Positions 6,298 through 7,158 of a stretch of DNA of 7,158 bases are shown here, one piece after another (position 1 is the stretch's first letter; every line of letters begins with the position of its first letter). The DNA lies in assembly GCA_026394095.1 (NCBI GenBank), contig JAPKYY010000430.1, positions 1-7,158 on the forward strand, given 5' to 3'. The translations under genes and the position numbers were made by a program. The DNA is from Acidobacteriota bacterium (lineage in GTDB: Bacteria; Acidobacteriota; Terriglobia; Bryobacterales; Bryobacteraceae). The notes beneath the pieces were generated by a model that was not told where the DNA came from, ran no database searches, and worked only from the letters and a program-made list of their open reading frames with translations.

Positions 6298-7158
6298 TGC
6301 CCTGCCAGTTCAGCAATTAGAGCTTCAACCCGGCGCGCAATGTCGGTTCGGGCGATTGCATAGTCTGCACTGGGAGCAGGCACGCCATTCCACTGCTGTC
6401 GCGTGACGGTAGGAAGGCCGGCAGGTACTTCGACTCCAAAGGTGATTACCTGCTCAGCATTGGCAAGATCGGAAGCGGCGATCAGTTTGGGAATCCCAAT
6501 CGGCTCGGGTAATCCATCTGCCTTTAGCCCTGCCAACACCTTCGCGCCGAATGCCGGATCAGGATCCGTTCCCCGACTGCTGGCCCGCTGCGTCAGACCT
6601 CGTTCTGCCGCCAATTTGTTGAAGTAGCTTGCTGCAATAACACTCCTTGCTGCACCGTGTTCGCAAACGAATACGATGGAGGCGGCTTGTGCTTTTGCCT
6701 GCTGTGCGTCCAGCGCTGCGCGAAGGCCTTTAGCCAGCGTGATTGCATTGCCTTTCCCCCAGTAGTGAAGAAAAACATACTGAGGATCTTCGTGGGTCAT
6801 GTGGTTGTGGATCGCCACAACATTTATGTTTGCCGCGCGCAGGGCCTTAAGCACAGGAAGAATCTCATCTGCCGTCATGGCAAAATCCCCATCTACCAGC
6901 GCAGATTCTTCCGATCCGGCAAAAGCTGCCCACGTATTGACCCCCATCTGATTCCCCACGGTCTTGCCGTGCATGGTTGCCTTGCGGCCAATGAGAGCCT
7001 TATACATTCCTGCATTTACCTGCCCCTTAACCCCAAGGATCTTGTCAATGGCATCAGCCGGGATGGAACTGGCATCTGGAATCGCTACTCCCGCAAATCT
7101 CGACGCCGGCTGGGGATTCGCACTTCGAATCTCCTTCACTTTATCGATCGCTTTGCGA
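6285..7158 (-). CDS. DUF1259 (LppY/LpqO-type) protein fused to low-molecular-weight phosphatase/ArsC-like domain, N-terminus beyond the right edge
   Basis: Counting the GTG at 7139 as residue 1, residues 27-144 match DUF1259: KILGVKGQVNAGMYKALIG, TMHGKTVGNQMGVNTWAAF, a GDFAMTADEILPVLKALR helix, AIHNHMTHEDPQ (His111, His113) and FLHYWGKG (His125) ending LAKGLRAALD. After a short Ala/Gln linker (QQAKAQA) comes a low-molecular-weight tyrosine phosphatase/arsenate-reductase-like domain (154-284): IVFVCEHGAARSVIAASYFN carries the P-loop C-X5-R-S (Cys159, Arg165, Ser166), then RGTDPDP and VITFGVEVP. No stop or Met separates the domains, so it is a true fusion. The frame stays open to the right edge upstream of 7139, and the peptide there (RKAIDKVKEI) resembles the end of a preceding DUF1259 repeat, so the start is probably outside and a first DUF1259 copy may lie there. 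The usual general-acid Asp of the DP loop seems replaced (WNGVPAPS). Function is unknown; dephosphorylation or arsenate reduction is possible. Confidence 0.8.
   Translation of the reverse strand, partial: RKAIDKVKEIRSANPQPASRFAGVAIPDASSIPADAIDKILGVKGQVNAGMYKALIGRKATMHGKTVGNQMGVNTWAAFAGSEESALVDGDFAMTADEILPVLKALRAANINVVAIHNHMTHEDPQYVFLHYWGKGNAITLAKGLRAALDAQQAKAQAASIVFVCEHGAARSVIAASYFNKLAAERGLTQRASSRGTDPDPAFGAKVLAGLKADGLPEPIGIPKLIAASDLANAEQVITFGVEVPAGLPTVTRQQWNGVPAPSADYAIARTDIARRVEALIAELAGQHKH

Noticed and set aside
6645..6665. Separate phosphatase gene starting near the P-loop
   Set aside because: There is no start codon or ribosome binding site between the DUF1259 domain and the P-loop, and the frame is continuous, so a fusion is the simpler reading.

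Overview
The window is a compact bacterial chromosomal segment with six protein genes (two run off the ends), no RNA genes, no mobile element and no CRISPR array. Gene content (a homodimeric-type pyruvate dehydrogenase E1, a PhoPQ-activated-protein family hydrolase, a DUF1259 protein, a DUF2796/ZrgA protein and several exported proteins) and moderate base composition fit a Gram-negative soil or sediment bacterium. My best guess is Acidobacteriota of the Solibacter/Bryobacter type, but that is a family-content inference and not proof.

Layout from left to right: a partial exported protein of unknown function on the minus strand (1-401); a small exported zinc-binding-type DUF2796/ZrgA protein on the plus strand (427-918); a secreted PqaA-like alpha/beta hydrolase on the minus strand (915-2330); aceE, pyruvate dehydrogenase E1, on the minus strand (2257-4953); a secreted nitrilase-superfamily amidohydrolase with an extra N-terminal domain on the plus strand (4999-6288); and, on the minus strand, the C-terminal part of a DUF1259 protein fused to a low-molecular-weight phosphatase/ArsC-like domain (6285 to the right edge).

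The strands switch at almost every gene and there is almost no intergenic DNA. The two divergent pairs are separated by 25 and 45 bases. Both convergent pairs overlap by two to four bases at a shared CTAG, where the stop codons of both genes meet inside a short palindrome. The only same-strand pair is aceE followed by the PqaA-like gene, which start-to-stop overlap by about 74 bases and so are probably co-transcribed. aceE is not next to the E2 (aceF) or E3 (lpd) genes here.

The genes do not form one obvious pathway. aceE is central metabolism; the others look like envelope or secreted functions (metal binding, ester/peptide-like hydrolysis, amide hydrolysis) plus a fused phosphatase-like protein. 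The most unusual item is the DUF1259-phosphatase fusion; the most unusual DNA-level pattern is the palindromic CTAG junction between convergent genes. I did not find convincing evidence of a wholly new system.
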